64,000 bases of DNA. Source: Cryptosporidium bovis. Lineage: Eukaryota > Apicomplexa > Conoidasida > Eucoccidiorida > Cryptosporidiidae. Each line of letters opens with the position of its first letter. Within the stretch, counting starts at the first letter, position 1. The position numbers and the translations under genes are program-made. The stretch lies in the NCBI GenBank assembly GCA_009768925.2, contig VHIT02000036.1:186001-250000 (forward strand), written 5' to 3'. Positions 31,652 through 43,223 of the stretch are shown piece by piece. The notes under the pieces were generated by a model, which was not told the origin of the DNA, did not search any database, and worked only from the letters and a program-made list of their open reading frames with translations.

Positions 31652-32199
31652 TTAATTATTTAAATTATTTAACTTTTAATTTAATATAACCGTGTATTTA
31701 CACATTAAAATTTTAAATGTATCTTTAGCGCCATTATGCAACATTATTATGTGGGATTGATACAAAAGGGAAAAAATAGGAAACTTGCGAGTTAATGGTG
31801 TAATATTTATTAATTTCATTCAAAAAAAATTATATATGTATATATATACATTTACATATGATTTTTATTTATTATTGAGATTATTATTGTTTTCTGAATA
31901 ATAATAATTGTCATCCTTAAGATATGAGTTACTTCCGAAAGTCCGAGGCCCTCCTATTTATCAGGTTAAACTTGGAAAGTACTTGAGATTTCATTACCAA
32001 CTGAGCTAAGAAGAAGTAAAAAAAAAGTAGGAGGGAGATAAAGTTTTACACAGGATATAGTTGATGTATCATTGCATACCACTGTTTATTTGTATCAGTG
32101 AATAATAATAAAGATACTATAAATATTAAAATTTCGATATTAGTACAGAACTGTAAGTAATAATTACATAAGTGATTTTTTGGTTGCATATTGAAAAAA
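31652..32199. other. Intergenic spacer
   Basis: About 550 bases upstream of the phosphatase gene. It contains a GC-richer patch at 31929-32019 with a tRNA-like AGCTCAGTTGGTA on the minus strand, which does not fold as a canonical tRNA (see rejected list). Confidence 0.4.
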
Positions 32200-33147
32200 A
32201 TGCACAAGGGTTTAGACACCTACTTGGACTCTTTAAAATTAGACAAAGAAATATCAACATTGCTTGAATGCAAAATACTACCAGAGAATGACGTTAAGCA
32301 ACTTTGCGACCTTGCAAAATCAATTCTAGAAGAAGAACAAAATGTACAACAAATCGGGCTTCCATTAACCGTAGTTGGAGATATACACGGACAATTTTTT
32401 GATTTAAAAGAAATATTTAGAATTGGAGGGGTCCCTCCGGAAACTAATTTTTTATTTTTAGGTGATTATGTAGACAGAGGTTATTATTCTGTAGAATCAG
32501 TTACCCTAATAGTGGCATTAAAAGTCAGATATAGGAATAGAGTCTTCCTAATTAGAGGTAACCATGAAAGTAGACAAATAACACAGGTATATGGCTTTTA
32601 CGATGAATGTTTAAGAAAGTATGGAAATCCAAATGTTTGGAGGTACTTTACCGATTTATTCGATTACCTCCCCCTTTCAGCACTTATAGACAATAAAATA
32701 TTTTGTCCTCATGCCGGTTTGTCACCAAGCCTACCAAGTTTAGATAGTATTAAAAATTTGGATAGAGTTCAGGAGGTACCTCATGAGGGTCCAATGTGTG
32801 ATTTGCTTTGGTCAGATCCTGATGAACGATATGGTTGGGGAATATCCCACAGAGGAGCTGGGTATACTTTTGGTGAAGATGTTAGTGAAATGTTTAACCA
32901 TACAAATAACCTTCAGTTAATATGTAGAGCTCATCAACTTATATTAGATGGTTATCAGTGGTCGCATAATAAAAATGTTGTTACTATATTTTCTGCTCCA
33001 AATTACTGCTATAGATGTGAAAATCAGGCTGCCATCCTTAGAATTGATGAACTGGGAAACTTTTCATTTTTGCAATTTGAACATGCTCCAGAGAAGGTTC
33101 TTCCAAGACAGGAAACACACTTGCCTGTTCCAGACTACTTTATCTAG
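32200..33147 (+). CDS. PP2A-type serine/threonine phosphatase catalytic subunit
   Basis: The frame opens at TTG 32191; the first ATG is 32200, giving 315 residues, close to the usual 309. All metal-site motifs are present: GDIHGQ, GDYVDRG and RGNHE, then a histidine in FCPHAGLSP (normally FCLHGGLSP) and [10 protein letters not shown]2A-specific strings [22 protein letters not shown] and [13 protein letters not shown] identify PP2A rather than PP1, PP4 or PP6. The tail ends VPDYFI where PP2A is almost always TPDYFL; the phosphorylated Thr and the methylated terminal Leu are both replaced. PP2A acts as A/B/C holoenzymes in the cell cycle and signalling. Confidence 0.92.
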   Translation: MHKGLDTYLDSLKLDKEISTLLECKILPENDVKQLCDLAKSILEEEQNVQQIGLPLTVVGDIHGQFFDLKEIFRIGGVPPETNFLFLGDYVDRGYYSVESVTLIVALKVRYRNRVFLIRGNHESRQITQVYGFYDECLRKYGNPNVWRYFTDLFDYLPLSALIDNKIFCPHAGLSPSLPSLDSIKNLDRVQEVPHEGPMCDLLWSDPDERYGWGISHRGAGYTFGEDVSEMFNHTNNLQLICRAHQLILDGYQWSHNKNVVTIFSAPNYCYRCENQAAILRIDELGNFSFLQFEHAPEKVLPRQETHLPVPDYFI

Positions 33148-33492
33148 TTTTATTTTTCTTATTAATAACATTAACATACTTTTTGAATTTACAAATCAAT
33201 ATTAAGTTAAATAAAAGCCTGTATATATGCATACATAGGTACACAATGATTGTGTGGATTACATATAATGAGTTAAGTGAAAATAAATTAACTGGATTTT
33301 TACATAAAATACGTGGTACTTATCTATATTTTAATGCCAAAAGGAGTGAATATTGAAATATCTTTGCAAAGTATTGTGTATTTCTTCTCGTTCAATATTT
33401 GGGTTTATGATAAAAATACCTATCTCTGGTATTATGAGTAAGAGTCGAATCAAACTCTTCTTTTACTCCTAAATAGAAAAAAACAAACTTAT
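33148..33492. other. Convergent 3' spacer between PP2A and XPD
   Basis: About 345 bases, AT-rich, between two stop codons facing each other. No promoter-like word or open frame stands out. Confidence 0.5.
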
Positions 33493-36033
33493 CTATTCAT
33501 CTTTAGTGTCTTTTAACGTCATATTAGATTCTGCTTTAATATATGAATTCTTAACTATATAGGGTTGTGACATTTGTTTAAGGAAATTAGATGATATACT
33601 TATTGCCATGTCGGTAGAGAGAGTTGAGTATTCGGGTTTAAGATGCTTTAAAATCCACGGGGGAATCTTCTCCTTTTTATCTTTCTTATTGTACCTCAAA
33701 TCTGCAAAAATCATAAGACCATAATCGGCTTTGGATCTAATTACACGACCAACACATTGGGATGCCTGTCTCATAGCATCAAAAGTAAGAAATTCATTTT
33801 CTTGTATATTATAGTTTTCTTTCAAAAAGCTTAGTCTAGATTGAAGTATTTTAGATAAGGTATATTGATATGGAATTCCAACCATAACGACGCATCTACC
33901 GTAATGCCTATCAAAATCAATACCTTCTGCCACTTTGCCTCTAGCAATGGAGAAGAATATCCCCCCTCTACCTATATCACATGACTTCCTATAGTGGTGT
34001 AAAGCTAGTGTAGTTGACACAATGTCTTTTGTTTCAACAAATACCAACTTATGTTCCATTATTTGAGCTAATATCCCAGATTCGTACCATTGAGAAAGCA
34101 TTTGCTCCATATAGAGGTATGATGAAAAAAAACATACAACTCCATCAGGCACCTTTTTTGTGATTTCAAGTATAAGCTTACCGTAATTTTGTTGAATATT
34201 AACATCTGATCTTGATTCGAATTTTGAAGAAAGGGGAGTTTGATCGGATCCTCTTGTTACTATTAATGGGCAGATACATGTTCTATCTAGTGTCATGGTT
34301 AAACTTTCACTCAATACTGGAACAAAACCGAGTAGTTTTGGATACAAATCCAAAGGAGATAATGTACCTGAAGTAAGAACTATACTTTGGTATCTGTTTA
34401 GTATTGGTTTCATAGCTATCGATGAATCAAGGCAACTCAATTGTATTACTGGATCATACAAACCTGATACTTCGGGATAAGGGTCTACTATTACTATAAA
34501 TCCTTTGGAATAACTTCCAAGTATTGTAAAAAAAGTACAAACAAGTTCTATTGATGAGTACTGATCATTTTCAACTATTCTTAACGTATTCATTAAAGAT
34601 TTAAGTCTTTCATCACAAAACTTTAATATATGTGACGAAATATGGCACGAAGTTTCTAAATGCTTTAAAAAAGTTAATGGGCCTTCTATTTTAGTAGAAT
34701 ACACCCTGATATACTCCTGCAAATAAAGAATTAACTTTTTCATTATAATTATAAAGTGCTCTGCTCTTCTTATTGAACCCGGGACGAGATTTTTTTTAAT
34801 CTTTTCCATTTCCTCTGGAAGAACTGGAAATCTTTCCAAGTCCTCAAGTACCTTCTCATCTTGAATCTGCCCAGAAGAACGAAGACCTTGAATTAATTTC
34901 GAATACTCGTCCTGAAGTCTTTTTTCATCCAACGTAGAAAGATTATCTATCTCAGCTTTTAAACTCTTTAAATTCCTAGCAGCTCCATTTAATATTTGAC
35001 GATTCATGTTTACAGAAAGTGCTTCTATACAAACATTATCTATATTATGTGCTTCATCAAAAATAACAACGCTTGGTTCTTTACTTCCCTCTAATTCTGG
35101 AGCTAGTGAAGATGCAAATTTACCTCCCGGATTTAGACCTGTTTTGTTAGCTCCGTGACTGAAACCCTGAGAAACTGTTCCACCTCCTAACAAAGAAGCC
35201 TGAGCAACTTTAGGATCTAGTATGTATTGATAGTTCAGTACCACAACTTTTGCCGTCTGAATTAACCTTTTGGAAGCATAATAAGGACAAAAAGGCATTT
35301 TTCTTTTTAATATAGGATGTTCCCAATTTTTACCGAAATCCTTAAATTCTTCTATTGTATAAACATTTGTAGGAACCAAATCACTATTCCAAAGTCTTTC
35401 ATATGATTCGTAATATGGGCAAAGAGTACTGCAATCCGAGTTTAACATTTCTTCTATGTCAGCCAATTCAGAAGACTCATTGCTTGCTCCTTGAGATTCT
35501 TCATCAATATTCATCTTCTTTTTTGACTCTAAGTGGTATTTGGCTCTAACCCATGGAGCTGTCATAGACCTGCACATTGAGTCTATCTTGTCTCTATCAG
35601 TATGTATTGTTACTTTCGGATTAATACACAAATTTCTCCTTGCCGTCATCCCAATAGCTAAAATTGAGCCTGGAATACTATTTTTATCACTATAAGTTGA
35701 ATTTTGTTGGTCAATTAGTACTTCTTTACCATCTTTTTTTAATTCGTTTTTACAATATTCTATAACTATCTTTAACTCATGTAGAGCTTTTTCCATCTCA
35801 GCAACCGTACGAGTACAGTATATCAGACGTCCCATATTTGGGTGTACTAATTGATAGGATGTGATAAATGATAAAAGAGTTACAGTCTTGCCTGTTCCAG
35901 TAGGCATTTCCAAAACTCCATGGCTGTGAGCATCCAGTATTTTCTTTAAATATTTCATATACTCAACTTGCTCTGGATAGACATTTTCGTACGGAAAAAA
36001 AACTTCCATTTCTTCCACAAAAAATCGGGCCAT
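33493..36033 (-). CDS. XPD: TFIIH DNA helicase XPD/Rad3 (ERCC2)
   Basis: 846 residues from a true ATG. Walker A is MPTGTGKT at residues 43-50, the DEAH box is VVIFDEAHNID, and motif VI is QASQCVGRVIRSKADYG. Four cysteines for the 4Fe-4S cluster are seen: NLCI, SMCR, STLCPYY and PFCPYY. The N-terminus (VFFPYENVYPEQ.EYM) and SSYLYMEQM are typical of XPD. It is about 85 residues longer than human XPD, mostly through an insertion between the Fe-S domain cysteines (acidic, Ser-rich) and a longer C-terminus. As a 5'-3' helicase it opens DNA in nucleotide excision repair and anchors the CAK module in TFIIH. It is divergent from TGT across about 210 bases. Confidence 0.97.
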   Translation of the reverse strand: MARFFVEEMEVFFPYENVYPEQVEYMKYLKKILDAHSHGVLEMPTGTGKTVTLLSFITSYQLVHPNMGRLIYCTRTVAEMEKALHELKIVIEYCKNELKKDGKEVLIDQQNSTYSDKNSIPGSILAIGMTARRNLCINPKVTIHTDRDKIDSMCRSMTAPWVRAKYHLESKKKMNIDEESQGASNESSELADIEEMLNSDCSTLCPYYESYERLWNSDLVPTNVYTIEEFKDFGKNWEHPILKRKMPFCPYYASKRLIQTAKVVVLNYQYILDPKVAQASLLGGGTVSQGFSHGANKTGLNPGGKFASSLAPELEGSKEPSVVIFDEAHNIDNVCIEALSVNMNRQILNGAARNLKSLKAEIDNLSTLDEKRLQDEYSKLIQGLRSSGQIQDEKVLEDLERFPVLPEEMEKIKKNLVPGSIRRAEHFIIIMKKLILYLQEYIRVYSTKIEGPLTFLKHLETSCHISSHILKFCDERLKSLMNTLRIVENDQYSSIELVCTFFTILGSYSKGFIVIVDPYPEVSGLYDPVIQLSCLDSSIAMKPILNRYQSIVLTSGTLSPLDLYPKLLGFVPVLSESLTMTLDRTCICPLIVTRGSDQTPLSSKFESRSDVNIQQNYGKLILEITKKVPDGVVCFFSSYLYMEQMLSQWYESGILAQIMEHKLVFVETKDIVSTTLALHHYRKSCDIGRGGIFFSIARGKVAEGIDFDRHYGRCVVMVGIPYQYTLSKILQSRLSFLKENYNIQENEFLTFDAMRQASQCVGRVIRSKADYGLMIFADLRYNKKDKKEKIPPWILKHLKPEYSTLSTDMAISISSNFLKQMSQPYIVKNSYIKAESNMTLKDTKDE

Positions 36034-36120
36034 TGTTTGTAAATTACTTCCATTATACTACTTTCATTCTTCTCATCCCTCACCCAATATTGGTTACTAT
36101 TATTGGATCATAAAATACAG

Positions 36121-36147
36121 TTTGCCGCCCAAGGTACCGTAAAATAA
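36121..36147 (+). promoter_or_regulatory. Compound promoter element in the XPD-TGT divergent promoter
   Basis: TTTGCCGCCCAAGGTACCGT followed by AAAATAAATG. It lies 88 bases from the XPD ATG and about 100 from the TGT ATG, so it can serve both. It aligns with the element at 30545 with two mismatches over about 18 bases, and with those near 42887 and 14927 on the other strand. Confidence 0.55.
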
Positions 36148-36245
36148 ATGACTAATAATCATTGACAAAATGTACAACTACTGAATTAGAAAAGGAAGGA
36201 GTAAACTATTGAATATTTATTATAGTTTTGTGGTTTAATCTCTTA

Positions 36246-37559
36246 ATGAAGCATAACGTAACTGGAAAAGAATCAAGTGAAGCACTAAATTTCCTCATAG
36301 ACAAATCAGAAACTACAACACTTCCACCGGCTTTACCTATTAAAGATGGATCTGCCCTATCTTTTTATGTAGCTTATAAGTCTCATAGGGCAAGGTATGG
36401 AGTATTGAATCTGCCACATGGCAGAGTGGATACTCCAATTTTTATGCCAGTTGCAACACATGGATCAATTAAGGGTTTGGATTCAACTCAAGTAGAAGAA
36501 CTAGATGTACCAATAATTCTTGGAAATGCATATCACTTGAGTAGCAGGCCCGGTGAAAAGATTATAGAAAATTTTGGTAGTCTCCATAACTTTATGGGTT
36601 GGAAAAGAAATTTATTGACTGATAGTGGTGGATTTCAAATGGTTTCACTTATAAAACTATCAAAAGTAACGGAAGATGGTGTTAGTTTCAATCATCCATA
36701 TACAAATTCGAGTTTACTTTTTACTCCTGAAAAATCAATTGAATGCCAAAATTCAATAGGTGCTGATATTATAATGCAATTAGATGATGTTGTGAGTGCT
36801 CAATCTACTGACTATCAAAGGATTGAGGAAGCTGTAGATAGAACAACGAGATGGCTAGACAGGTGTATTAAAGCCCATAAGAACCCTCATAAACAAAATC
36901 TTTTTGCAATAGTTCAAGGTGGAATATATCAAGACTTAAGAAAAAGGTCCTTAAAGAGTCTTATTGCTAGAGATCTTCCGGGATATGCAATTGGGGGGCT
37001 TTCTGGAGGTGAAAGCAAAGATTCTTTCTGGCCTATTATTGAGCTTTGCACCAGACCAGGTGACGGATTACCTGAAAACAAACCAAGATATGTAATGGGA
37101 GTCGGGTATCCTATAGATATATTGATTTGTGTTGCTTTTGGTGCAGATATGTTCGATTGCGTTTATCCATGCAGGACTGCACGTTTTGGAACAGCTATGG
37201 TACACAATGGACTTTTAAAATTGAAACTGAGTAAATACAAAAATGATTTAAGACCTTTAGATCAGAGTTGCGATTGTTATTGTTGCAAACACTATTCCAG
37301 AGCCGCACTACACAAGCTGGTTTTAAGAGAGTCTCTTGGATCCCAACTAATGACTATTCACAACATTAGGTTTATGATGAATTTTTGCAGGGAAATGAGA
37401 GTGGCCATCAAAAATAATACGTTTTCAGAATACTGTAAAAATTTTATAAGAAATTACTATTCTTCTCATGAACTAGATCATTTAACTGAAGACGAAAGAA
37501 GAAAAGGTATTCCTAAATGGATTATAGACGCCCTTTATTCTATTCAAATTATATTATAG
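36246..37559 (+). CDS. QTRT1: Queuine tRNA-ribosyltransferase catalytic subunit (TGT/QTRT1)
   Basis: The frame opens at TTG 36228; the first ATG is 36246, giving 437 residues. Conserved motifs are FMPVATHGSIKGL, LLTDSGGFQM (active-site region), FAIVQGGIYQDLR, YAIGGLSGGE, and DMFDCVYPCRTARFG, which carries the nucleophilic Asp (usual YPTRTARFG). The zinc site CDCYCC...ALH is intact. It replaces guanine 34 by queuine in GUN-anticodon tRNAs. The parasite must take up queuine, because eukaryotes do not make it. No QTRT2 gene is in this window. The start could also be a later Met, but the upstream residues look natural. Confidence 0.95.
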   Translation: MKHNVTGKESSEALNFLIDKSETTTLPPALPIKDGSALSFYVAYKSHRARYGVLNLPHGRVDTPIFMPVATHGSIKGLDSTQVEELDVPIILGNAYHLSSRPGEKIIENFGSLHNFMGWKRNLLTDSGGFQMVSLIKLSKVTEDGVSFNHPYTNSSLLFTPEKSIECQNSIGADIIMQLDDVVSAQSTDYQRIEEAVDRTTRWLDRCIKAHKNPHKQNLFAIVQGGIYQDLRKRSLKSLIARDLPGYAIGGLSGGESKDSFWPIIELCTRPGDGLPENKPRYVMGVGYPIDILICVAFGADMFDCVYPCRTARFGTAMVHNGLLKLKLSKYKNDLRPLDQSCDCYCCKHYSRAALHKLVLRESLGSQLMTIHNIRFMMNFCREMRVAIKNNTFSEYCKNFIRNYYSSHELDHLTEDERRKGIPKWIIDALYSIQIIL

Positions 37560-37991
37560 ACATTTGCAGTTTGTTATTGTGCAAATAATTTTCTAGTACA
37601 GGTACCTCATTTTAATAGTCATTATTTATTTTTTTTAATCAATTAAGTTATTAAGTATAATACCATTCTATATATTGTCCACATTCTGTATGCATGCATG
37701 CAATAACATTTACCCTTTTTGTTACATGTACATAGTGGTACAATTTTCTCACATGATGTGAAATAGATTAAAGTAGGTTATCTATTTACTGTTCATAAAT
37801 GAAAACTGAAATCATATTTATTAGGTAATTCACTTTTTTTCAAATATATATATGAAACAATACTATATGAAATGCAAATTTGAGAGAACGCTTAAACTAA
37901 TAAAAGAGTAATATTGAAGGTGACTGTAAAAAAAACTAAACCATTAATAATTAATATATGAAGAGAGCCTTCAAAAGTGGGTGTTTTTCTA
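37560..37991. other. Spacer upstream of the Patched-like gene
   Basis: About 430 bases with a 12-base TGCATGCATGCA element at 37691-37702 and little else. Confidence 0.5.
37691..37702. promoter_or_regulatory. TGCATGCATGCA element (AP2-type site)
   Basis: Extended palindrome 290 bases upstream of the Patched-like ATG. The same 12-mer appears at 7843-7854. Confidence 0.45.
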
Positions 37992-40900
37992 ATGAGTGAA
38001 TCAAACTTTGCATACAAATGTGAACAAAATGAAGATTATATTGGTAAAGATGATGTTGGATTATTTACTTTCTCCGAGTCGGATTTGACATCAAGAGCAA
38101 AAGATAACATATATAAAATAGAACATAGTGATACTATTTATGGAAGAATGAAAAAAAAATTTAAATCATTAGATAGTATTAATAAAAATAGTTACAAGAA
38201 AATAATTTGGCCGATAAGGTTAATTAAAAAATTAGCTAATTTTTTGTTTCGTGGTAAATGGAAATTAATAACATTGGACTACTTTGAAAGATTTTTTATG
38301 TTATATTCAAGATTTGTGTTTAGAAATCCTATATCATTTATTCTTGTTACTACATTAATATGTTTAGTATTGGGAATAGGTAAGTTACCTTATTACTTTT
38401 TTATTTTACCTCTTTGACGAAATGTAAATAATTTAACGATTATAGGACATTTTTTTAGACATCCTGTTGAAGACTCAGAAAGACAGTTTGCGCTTCCGAA
38501 AAGTCAGGCAAAAAATGATGAGAGTTTCTATAATTATGCATTCCCGGGTGCGAGAACTCGTCACGAAATTGTAATATTCAAGGCAATGGATGGTGGTTCA
38601 ATAATTACTCAAGAGAATCTGCAAATAATGAGAAGTTTTCATGACGGACTTATGAATGTGACTTTTGAGTTAGGTGAAGAGGACGCCAAATTGTTGTTAG
38701 AAGCATACAATGAATTGAGAAATAGTACATCGTCTAAGCATAGAGCTACTGAAGAAACTTTCAATGCAAATCAAAGCATGATAAATGAAGAAGTTAATCA
38801 CCTTAGGAGTATTATAGAATCACCAAGAAATATTAATAGAGAATTAAAAGATGCAAATAATAGAAAACTATTTGTTTCCCAAAAATTCGGTTTTGGAAGC
38901 AAAAAGAAAAAACCAAGTAATGAAGTTAAGCACGAATCCTTCAATAAGACAGAAAATAATAAAATTGACAAACATTATTTGGATACAAAAATGTTTACAA
39001 GCGATGAATTTATACCTCCTGAAGTGTTTGAGGTTAGGGACCCAAAGACAAGTAATATTGTGAAAAAGTATCGTTTTAATTTCGCTCATGTTTGTGCAAG
39101 ACTTCAAGGAGGCTCTTGTAGAAGGCCTTCTGGAATATTATGGATGTATAAGGAAGCAAAAGATTTTGGTAAACCAATACCAGTACCATACGTTATAAAT
39201 ACATTAACATATCAATCATTCAAAACTGATATGTGGCTTTCACCAATAGGAATGGAATACGATAAAAGGTCAGACCATGTTGTATCCTCCAGAGCAGCTA
39301 TAATAGAATATCAATTATCCGATCAGGATAAAATGAAAAAGTATTCTTTTCTGTGGGAAGAACAATTCATGAAATATTGTGAAAAAGTACAAAGAAGATT
39401 ACAAAAGGGTGATTATGGAGATGAGATTAGAGATGGGTCAAATTTTATGGAGTTTGCGAATAGCATTTCCGAAAATTCAAGTTTAAATGATAAAGAAAAA
39501 ATTGAAAGTGATAGTAAGAATAAAACAATTTCATATACAAATATAGATGTGATTTACGATGATTTGGAAAGAGAAGGGCTTGAAGAGTATTTAATTTCGG
39601 ACTTAGAAATTGATTCAAAACATAAAGATAATATTGGAGTAAACACTGCAAATATAAAAAGAATAAGTAAAGGTGCAACTAAATACTTATTTAAGGGGGA
39701 ATCCAAAGATGCACCACTTTTAATATACTATAATGCGAGAAGAGCGTTGAGCGACGAATTAACTGAACAGACTTATATTCATACTCTTAAAGATTATACT
39801 ATAATTGGTTCACTGGTAGTAATATTACTTATATACGGTTGGACTGTTGGATATGGAAGTAATATATACACTTCTAGAGCAACCAGTGGCGTATGTGGTG
39901 CAATTGCTGCGTTGTTAGCATATATAGGAGGCGCAGGTTTGTGTTATTTGGCTGGTTTGGAACACACTTCCACAGCATCAGCGGCTCCATTCTTGGTATT
40001 AGGTGTTGGAATGGATGACTCCTTTGTTGTAATTAACTCTTTTAATATGACATATCCTTTAAAAAACGCTGAGGATAGAATTGTATCAGCTGTAAGAGAT
40101 TGTGGATTATCAATTTCATTAACGACATTAACCAATCTTTTATCATTTGCGATAGGAACATCAGCAGGCTACTTAGCAATAAGAAACTTTTGCATTTTAA
40201 CCTTTGTTGGATTATTATTTGGGTATGTAACATGTTTGACAATATTGTTGGGAGTGCTTTGTATAGATGCAAGATTAGAGGAAAAAAAGATGTTAAAAGT
40301 ATTTGGAAAAGAGCTTTTTGCAAATCGCAAGCAACCAGATCAACTGGTACCAGATATACAAGTTCCAATAGAAAAATTCTCAACAGTAGCATTGATAGGA
40401 TATTTAACATCACAATATAAGATGGAAAAGAACAGTGGTCCAAATAAATATATTGACGAATCAAAACAAATTGAACTTGTTGCAATGCAAGAGGAAGTGA
40501 GAAATGATTATAAGGAGAGTAGCATGAAATCAGGAAAAACTAATATGGAGGATGCATCTATTAATAGTCCAATAGATGAAGAGGAGATCATTGAAAATTG
40601 TAGTATAATTGATAAAAACGCAAAAAGCGATGATCAAACTCAAAGAACTTATCTAAACTATTCTAGTTCTTCAAGCAGTTTTTTTAGCAACAAGAGTTTA
40701 AATTCATCAAATAACAAAATTGGTGAAATATCTAAACAGAATGGTCCAATTCAACTTTCATGTTCAAATATTAACACTGAATACCCATACGTTAACAACG
40801 AAGATATTTCAAAAGAGACGAACGAATATAAAAAAGAATCAAAAAATAACAAAGAAAATAAAAACAAGGATGATAGGTCAAGAAGGAATACGTCAAATAT

Positions 40901-42613
40901 AAGTCAAATAATGCCACATTTTTCAGAACTAATTGACTCAAGATTAACTAACTATAGAAGAGGAAGATCTAATGCACATGGTTCGATTCAGTTAACTGAG
41001 AATGTTGAAATATCGGATTACAATACAGAATTAATGAAAAAAGGTAGTAAGCATCCAGATATAAATAGTTCATCAAGTTCAAATACAAATTTGGACGATT
41101 CATCCATCAGATCTGAAACAAATAATAATGAAGACCTAGCATCTGAAAATGAATATGATGTAACAACAGTAGTAACATCTATTAATTCTATGTCAGATAA
41201 ATGTTCGTCTTCGGATAACAGTTCAGAATTATCGGTATTTCCTATGGAAATAAAACAAAATATTGGAAGAAGAAGCAGGAGATTTGTAATAAAATACTAT
41301 GCAACATTTTTAACATTGACTTCAACAAGAATAATAATAATGATATTAACATCAATATTTTTGGGTATATCAATATATTCCTCCATAAAGTTAAAAATGG
41401 GTTTAGATTTAAAAGTGTTAGCACCACCAAGTTCACAAGTTTATAAGTTTTACTTAAACCATGAACAGTTATTTAATAAGTATGGGGATGTAACTTACTT
41501 AATGTTTCAGGCGTCTCAGAAAGTCGGAGACAAAGATAACAATCTTTGGTGGGAAGATGATTTTATGAATAAATACAAAGAATTACAAAACCAAGTGCAT
41601 AATGCTTGGTTCACTGAAATTAAACTTGATGGAATGTTAGCGTTTTATGACTCTATTTTAATTCAAGGTTTACCAAAAACTCCAACTGAATATTCAAAAA
41701 TGCTTAAAGCGTTTATAAGTTCGCCTTTCAATCGCCATTATGAAGATGATTTTGTGTTTAATTCTGACACTGGTGAACTTGAGGCTTGGAGGTCTGTATT
41801 AATTCCAGTTTACCTTCCGGATACATCAATAAGAGGTAAATATATGACAGATGTCAGAAGAATAATGGAATCTATTAAAGAAGTAAAAAAGCCTATTGCA
41901 TATAGCCCGTTGTTTATTTTCTATGAAAGTGATGTTTCTATTCTTCCACAAACACTTTACAATATGGGATGTGCTTTGGTTGCTGTGTTACTGGTAAGTT
42001 TAAAGAATTTTAATTAATGACGTCAAAAGAGTTAATTATAATTTTTTTCTTACATAAATTTATTTGTAGGCTTCATTGATACTAATGCCGAGTATATCAT
42101 CAGTTATTATTGTAATTACAATTTTATGTATGGTCGATGTTTGCATTATCGGAATGATGGCCCAATGGGGATTGCAGTTAAACATGTTAACGATGGTGAA
42201 TTTGATTATGTCAATTGGTATTTCTGTTGACTATTCAACACATATTTGCCACTGTTTTGCTCATTGCTCTGGAAATGATCGAAATACAAGAGTCATTGAA
42301 ACTTTAGGTAAGTTTATGTTGCTGTTATAAGATTAACAGAGTGAATGTAGTTATATTCTTTAATATTAATGCTGTTTGTTTATTATTTTTAGGATTAATG
42401 GGAATTCCGATATTTCATGGAGCAATGTCAACTCAATTCGCAGTTACTGTATTAGCATTTTCAGATTCATATGTACTGCAAACGTTTTACAAAATGATGA
42501 CGCTAGTAGTTTGTATTGGAATATGTTATGGTGCAATAATTCTTCCAGTAATATTAACTATATTTGGCCCAATGAATGTTGTTAAATATACAAAGGCACA
42601 CCATAAGCAATAA
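37992..42613 (+). CDS. Patched/NPC1-type RND permease with sterol-sensing domain (four exons)
   Basis: Exons are 37992-38379, 38446-41993, 42070-42307 and 42393-42613. All three introns have GTAAGT donors and short AT-rich bodies, and phases match, giving about 1464 residues. The protein starts MSESNFAYK; the first membrane segment (PISFILVTTLICLVLGIG) crosses the first splice. The first permease half has FLVLGVGMDDSFVVINSF, the GxxxDD proton-relay motif of RND proteins, and the SSD-like helices around it. The second half has NLIMSIGISVDYSTHICHCF and GIPIFHGAMST. A long polar Ser/Asn insertion sits between halves. Patched/NPC1 homologues move sterols or lipids across membranes and are expanded in Apicomplexa. 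Each exon alone looks like a separate gene. Confidence 0.93.
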
Positions 42614-43223
42614 AATTATAAACTGCTAGAGATCTTTCAAGACAAATTAATTGCAAAAAAATGATCAGAATATAAACTAAGTACAAATAAATTATATAAT
42701 TAATTTGACATTTACCTTTAGAAAAAAATAGTAACAAAAGTTTTCTAGGAGAGTCTTTTGTATTGCCAAAGCAGAAAAGTGTTACTATTATTAGCTAAAA
42801 AATGCAGTTCAAGCAAATAATAAGAAATATCCAAATAATTTACAGATTAATCCCATAAATTACTTGCATTAGAACAAATAAATTAGAACCGGTACTTGGG
42901 GCCATTAAAGACAGAATTCACCGCCGAAACAAAAAGTCAAATGTCAAAAAAAAACGCGTAAAAAGATAAAACAAAAAAAATTGAATTTTTTAATTTGTAA
43001 ACTGGTAACAGGAAGTAATTAATTTTGTTTGAGTAAAAGCAGTGAATTAATAAGAGCAGAAATATAACAAATTGGTTTTATATGATTCTCTCGTTTTTAT
43101 GTGTAGATTTACGGTTTAAGCACTAGGGGAACAATATAGGACTAGATATTAATTCTTTACTTAATTTTATAGGGTTTATAAGAAACGAATATCAAAGCAC
43201 TCAAAAATAAAACAATAGCAGTA
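42614..43223. other. Spacer upstream of UTP10
   Basis: About 610 bases, AT-rich, with a compound element at 42887-42906 and an ACCGCCGAAAC word at 42920-42930. No open frame. Confidence 0.5.
42887..42906 (-). promoter_or_regulatory. Compound promoter element (minus orientation)
   Basis: On the minus strand it reads AATGGCCCCAAGTACCGGTT, matching CCCAAG(G)TACCG of the element at 36121 with one base less. About 320 bases upstream of the UTP10 start. Confidence 0.45.

Noticed and set aside
31929-32019. tRNA-like sequence on the minus strand: AGCTCAGTTGGTA box A and a 7-base TTACTTC/GAAGTAA end pairing
   Set aside because: The distance from the acceptor arm to the D-arm is wrong, the D-stem does not close (GCTC has no GAGC partner) and there is no TTCGA-type T-loop. 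It does not fold as a tRNA, so I keep it only as a curiosity.
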